This document shows positions 59,344 to 64,000 of a stretch of 64,000 nucleotides of DNA, piece after piece. Each line of letters begins with the position of its first letter. Position 1 is the stretch's first letter. Made by a program: the position numbers and the translations under genes. This stretch comes from Ptychodera flava. Taxonomy: Eukaryota > Hemichordata > Enteropneusta > Ptychoderidae. Location of the stretch: the NCBI RefSeq assembly GCF_041260155.1, contig NC_091930.1, positions 49,455,402-49,519,401 on the forward strand, written 5' to 3'. The notes under the pieces are model-generated. The model had not been told where the DNA came from. It ran no database searches and saw nothing but the letters and a program-made list of their open reading frames with translations.

Positions 59344-60511
59344 CTGAAAGGTCGATATAAGCCAACATGAAACTTCGGCAGGGTTTCTGTTTACATTTGA
59401 CAGTCGGGATAAAGGGGGTCGCATTACTGATTTTATGAAGAGATAAACTCAGTTCACTGTATGATTCATTCGTCTCAATGTCATTGTACTGAGACTGTAT
59501 GATGACACCTTAAACGTCCCATTTGTTTATCAATGGACCGTTCACTTAGTCCGCTAGCAGGGTTTTCATCTCGAAAACATGTATTGCGCTGTTACACTGT
59601 TCAATCATGATGAGTTAAACACCAGTCTTTAATATCTTCCCTAACATTGTGCCACTTCTTTGGTCGTTATATCATTCCCGAAAGGTCTTCTTTGAACCAT
59701 AGTTGCCAACGACTCATGGTGTATAACCCTACCGCAATGATACACTGATGTTTGCGGATTCTGTTGTGTGTTAAAATAATCCCTAAAGTTTCTAGGCTGC
59801 AGTAGCGCGCCGCCGTCGATTGCTACCCTTGGTCCTATGGTTGACGTTGTTTAATAAAACTACTTTTCAGCAAGCTAAGGGGTGTTGAAGAGCATACAAA
59901 GTTAGCTGTCTCTACAAGCATTTCGTTAACATTCAATGATGTTTTTCTATTAATAGCAGCTTCTCCATCACTATCTGGACTCAATTCTGTTCTCAATAAA
60001 ACAATGCACCGTACACTTTCCGTAATACATTAAGATATTGTACGTGATACCGGAACAAGAAAAAACTTAAACATTTGTATAAATTAACATACAATAGGCA
60101 TGCTTATAGATAGAATAGAAATCCCATTGCGGTTATAACTTCGAACTTGTATTGTGTCTGTTAATTTTCAATTATTTTTGATCTTTCATAAGTGATATTT
60201 TTTACTCCCGGAAAAGCATAGAGTTCACCTTGTCAACACAGTTCACATGTGTATAACTTCCGTCATTATTGGTAAATTTTACAAATGAATTTTGATGCGG
60301 GACAGAATCCATTTCTTATATTATGCTATGAATAATTATTTCATATTGTTCAAAATGCAATGAGTCGGCAAGGCTAATAAGATACTTTGTATTTAACCAC
60401 ACTATAAGGAGTAAAAGAAGAAAATGCATATTTTCTTCAGCAAATTCACGGTAATGATATCAAAATTTACAGTTATTGTGCCCTTTTTTTTGGAAATTTT
60501 AACTCGCTCAC
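59344..60511. other. Intron between WN units 1 and 2
   Basis: AT-rich, no exon or repeat recognised. Confidence 0.45.
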
Positions 60512-60736
60512 CTGACAACTTGGCGATACTGGCCAGGTATGAAGCAAACTGTTTGACCGCAGCGATGACAATCAAGGTTTCCAATATCCCCGCCCATTGC
60601 TCATGTCTGGCCCCGGGCACAGTGACGTACAGTCTGTCACGGGTTGCCTCTCTTTCGTTCACTTTCTCGTGTTTGCTGGTTTGCTTGTCGCTGTCGTCAC
60701 TTTTCGTCGTGGAGGTAGTAGATCCTTTTTTATTTC
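60512..60736 (-). CDS. WN-repeat unit 1 exon (first seen in window)
   Basis: Minus strand, phase 1-1, TTTGTTCCGTTGCAG acceptor and GTGAGC donor, 74 codons. A Ser/Thr/Lys linker is followed by YVTVPGARHEQWAGILETLI, then a hydrophobic helix (ASYLASIAKLS). Entry in phase 1 shows at least one more exon upstream (higher coordinates), not identified. Confidence 0.82.
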
Positions 60737-60835
60737 CTGCAACGGAACAAAGTGATCAAATTTTAGTAATTACTTGGCGACACTGTATGTGCAGTAAAGC
60801 TTAACCAACACAGTTTGCTCTCGATTCAGTAAATA

Positions 60836-60836
<1 letters not shown>

Positions 60837-60917
<81 letters not shown>

Positions 60918-60925
60918 GATGTTGA
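60837..60925. repeat. (ATT)n / (GTT)n trinucleotide tract
   Basis: ATT repeats followed by GTT repeats, with GAT variants after them. Confidence 0.97.
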
Positions 60926-61252
60926 TGATGTCGTCGTCGTTGTTGTTGTCATTATCATCATCACTCATCACTTTATCTCAGACTGACCAAAAGGCCTTTG
61001 CTACAACCAAAAATGTAATTCTTCACACTGACAAAACACCAATTCAAAAAAGAATTTCCTCTGTTGGGTCACACAGTCCCTCTGGTTGGATATAACACGC
61101 GAAAGACACTATCTGATTGGCTATCATGATCGTCTGCAGCATGATCAGTACCAAAATAAAAAGCCTTTACTCTGACTCTGTTCAGAAATCCAAGTCTATA
61201 GCAAGGGAACTGTCAATTTCTGTATTACACACCGTTCTGTTAATTTCAGAGG

Positions 61253-61312
61253 TCACGCGCATGACCTCTTCTTCGCGACGGTTGCAGTTAGCGTCGACGT
61301 TCGAAAAAAAAT
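61253..61312 (+). CDS. Possible plus-strand exon, unassigned
   Basis: A TTAATTTCAG acceptor and a GTAAGT donor bracket about 60 bases open in a phase 1-1 frame (VTRMTSSSRRLQLASTFEKK). Both splice signals are good, but there is no homology and no partner exon in the window. Confidence 0.2.
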
Positions 61313-64000
61313 GTAAGTATTCTGACATGATTTGGGGGAGTAGGCAGGTCATACAAAAACACCCTGACATTGAAAATGGTGGCTTTGGACTGGAGGATGG
61401 AGAATCGTGGCAAGGCGGTGTCACTCATAGGTTAATTTTTTACTTCAAGCCATGTTCCAATTCTGACAACGTTATTTTGATATATTAACAGGGATAATGA
61501 CTGAAAGTTTTGATAATATTTTCACTATGGGTGTACTATTATTGGTCTCTGTAAATTCGACTATCACGTGACATGCGGAGACTGTGTTAAACTTGGTAAG
61601 CTGAACTAAAAGCATGCCGACATGATTTAGATAGTAGAGAAACAAAACTGCATATACAGCCGGGCCGAAAACATACACCTTACTAGTAAAAGCTGCGATT
61701 ATTTGAGCCTTGGTTGTTTATCTTTTATCAAACCATCAAAAGAACTTGTCAGGTCGGAAGTGGACTTGCCCATATACTACGTTATCTTACTTTAAAACAC
61801 CCGGATGTCCATTAGTGAAAGCTGCTCGTAGTGGGTCTCGAAACTGACGCATGCGCTGTGCATATTAGAAATTATGGATGAGTAAAATTGAGAGAAATAT
61901 GTCAGGATATACTAAAACGCATTACAGAAGTCTGTTAAACAGTTTTAAAATTAGGACTTTTAGTGAAATCGAATCAAAGCCTACAGCTGAATTATCGCTC
62001 ACAGTACTCACGACGTAGAAGAACTATTTGACGATCTGCCATTATGTACATTAGAATGCTTCGTATCGAAACTAAAACCGAAAAGAATCCGCAAAAATCG
62101 TTGCCAAACTAAAACTTGTCATGATTTTGACATAAACTGGGTTCATAAGATTTATGTCCTTTGGGATTGATGTATTGGGGAGGGGGGGGGCGGATTACCT
62201 CCGGCAAAAAATATTCAATTCGACAAAGTGTATCACGTAACGGTGAAAAACAACTGGCTGGTATTCGACGGCTCAAAAGCACAATTCCTTAGTTTAAATG
62301 TCAGTTTGGCGCTGTTCGTAGCAGAGCTTGAGTTCGAAAAATACTGCAAACTCTGATATGGTGTGAGTGATGACATGGCATTATTAGACTTTTACCGTGA
62401 GATTCAAATTAATAGACACATTGCAGAATGTTAACAAAACAAATCCAACCACGTTAACATTGGATTACAATGATATCACTGAAGTGATTCCTATATGGCC
62501 ATTTTATTCTATTAAAAATCACAAACAGTTCACCAGTTCATATGACTTCCTGCATGGGAGGGGGTTCACAGATTTTGCAACGCACACGCATATTGCAATA
62601 GTGTACAGATGCATGGATGAACGCGTGTATGACTGATGGCGAAGGCGAGCATTTATACAGCCAGTAATGTCACGAAGGAGTACAAACAATTTTGCGACAA
62701 ATGTCATGTACACATTAATCCATGGTCTATACTGTTGGTAAACACAGTAATGTGTCAGTCCGCCTTGATCGTTGCTTGCATGGACTGGTGCCAAATGAGG
62801 CAAAGTTGAGCACGGACTGAGGTTAAGTTGAGCGACAGGAAAAGTGACTTAAGTTTCATCGGTAGCCAGTGAGGCCGTCCGCGTTAAAAGACGTTCACAA
62901 GTGGTGGGGGCAAGCTATTTTATTGCATCAGTGGCCCAAGTAGATGGCATCTATTTCATGACAATAGACTTTGAAAATTTTGTGTTCTATTTTATTTTAC
63001 GAACATATTAATAGGAATGAACAAACGTGTTTATGAGTGAACATAGAGGGTCTTTCGTAAAAGGAACAGGAGATCGGAGAGTTGCGGTGGGGAGAAAGGC
63101 AGAAGGGAGTTTCGGTAATGGAGAGGGGAGCGAGGAACACACGAATGGTGGTTTCTTTACATGAAGTAAAGATTCCCCCAGAGCGTGAAGTACAATTACA
63201 GCTGTGATATAAATGATCAAGAGACTCCGTTTCAACCTTGCATAAAACACAAAGTGTGGTTGTAAATTACTGCGGGTTAAACTTGTTCAGCTGTTTGCTT
63301 GTGTACAAAATATTGTGGGGTAGTTTATGTTGGAAAACTCTAGCCTTATAATCTATTGATGTTTCCTATTCGACTGCAACAGTCAACGAATGAGCCGTTG
63401 GTGAATTTCGCATGACATGTTCACCTGATCGTGATCCCTGAGTCTCGCCTGTGATTCATTACCTACCGAAACAACATCACATGCACGCCTACTCGCTCAA
63501 ACCTGGCTCTTCGACGAAATGCTTTCGGGTTATTTTTAGATCCAGATTGCCATCGCTGTGTCACGAATACTGTATGTAGGTTGACACAGTTAGCCGGTCA
63601 GGCATAGTCGTTCAGTTCAAAGGTGAAGCGACGCCGAAGGATTCTTCTTATTGCATGTTGTAAACAAAAGACTTTGAAATCGAGGAATCTAAACTCACAA
63701 TTGATTGCGGACGCATGCATCATCTTATCTCAATTATATTATTGCCTTGTAAGAGGGCAATAAAGATATTTTACGTGGCCAATAACACATGTTATGCTGG
63801 TCAATAACACATGCCGCATACTTGATAATATGACAAATTCCTGTATCATCTCTTGGTGAAAAGGGCCTTTGCCCGATAACGTGACAGTACGTTGTTGCTG
63901 TATATACGTGTTTTGGCTCGGTGACTTCGAGGGCGAATGGCAACGGATTGGTCTTTGGCATTCAGTTGAGAAAAAAACTGAAACGGCTAGAAACCACGGA
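61313..64000. other. Unassigned stretch at window end
   Basis: May contain 5' exons of the WN-repeat/NHL gene on the minus strand, but I found no further WN unit, RING, B-box or signal peptide. A G-run lies at about 62176-62192. Open frames are below 100 codons and unsupported. Confidence 0.4.

Overview
The window is eukaryotic genomic DNA: intron-rich, AT-leaning, full of DNA-transposon footprints and microsatellites, with one 100-base assembly gap (26999-27098). Gene content (BEN-domain, CNBD2-like, SAMD9-like with TRADD-N-like and RHIM-like modules, NHL propeller) and repeat style suggest an invertebrate deuterostome, a hemichordate or cephalochordate. That is inference; no species marker was seen. 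No retroviral, LTR or other virus-like element was recognised.

Layout. (1) 1-6.2 kb, plus strand: 3' end of a BEN-domain gene; its last intron holds a 44-bp satellite array. (2) 6.2-17.3 kb: mostly non-coding, with a 2.7-kb Harbinger-like element (TTA target duplications), a MITE and foldback elements. (3) 17.3-27.2 kb, plus strand: an immune/cell-death type gene whose exons join in consistent phase and encode, in order, a disordered leader, a RHIM-like amyloid motif, a TRADD-N-like domain, a SAM domain and the SIR2-like plus P-loop NTPase core of SAMD9/SAMD9L. The assembly gap removes the C-terminal half. (4) 27.2-32.4 kb: intergenic, with a TTAA-flanked MITE and a large GA/CT microsatellite. 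(5) 32.4-39.6 kb, plus strand: a CNBD2-like cyclic-nucleotide-binding gene with frame conflicts in its first exons and a three-copy peptide repeat in one exon. (6) 40.5-44.5 kb: a 4-kb foldback element. (7) 44.5-49.1 kb: intergenic, ending in a 705-bp near-perfect inverted repeat with a 9-bp target duplication, 24 bp from a stop codon. (8) 49.1-60.7 kb, minus strand: a gene with a six-bladed NHL propeller as last exon, preceded by eleven copies of a short tryptophan-rich unit that I do not recognise (called the WN repeat here). Nearly every copy is one phase 1-1 exon. (9) 60.7-64 kb: no confident gene; the 5' end of the NHL gene probably lies beyond the window.

The two strongest leads are the RHIM/TRADD-N/SAM/SAMD9-like fusion, which joins a necroptosis-type amyloid motif to an antiviral STAND-like NTPase, and the WN-repeat/NHL gene, which looks like a tandem-exon expansion of an undescribed module. 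All exon models were read by eye from splice signals and phase. Family names rest on recalled motifs, not searches.
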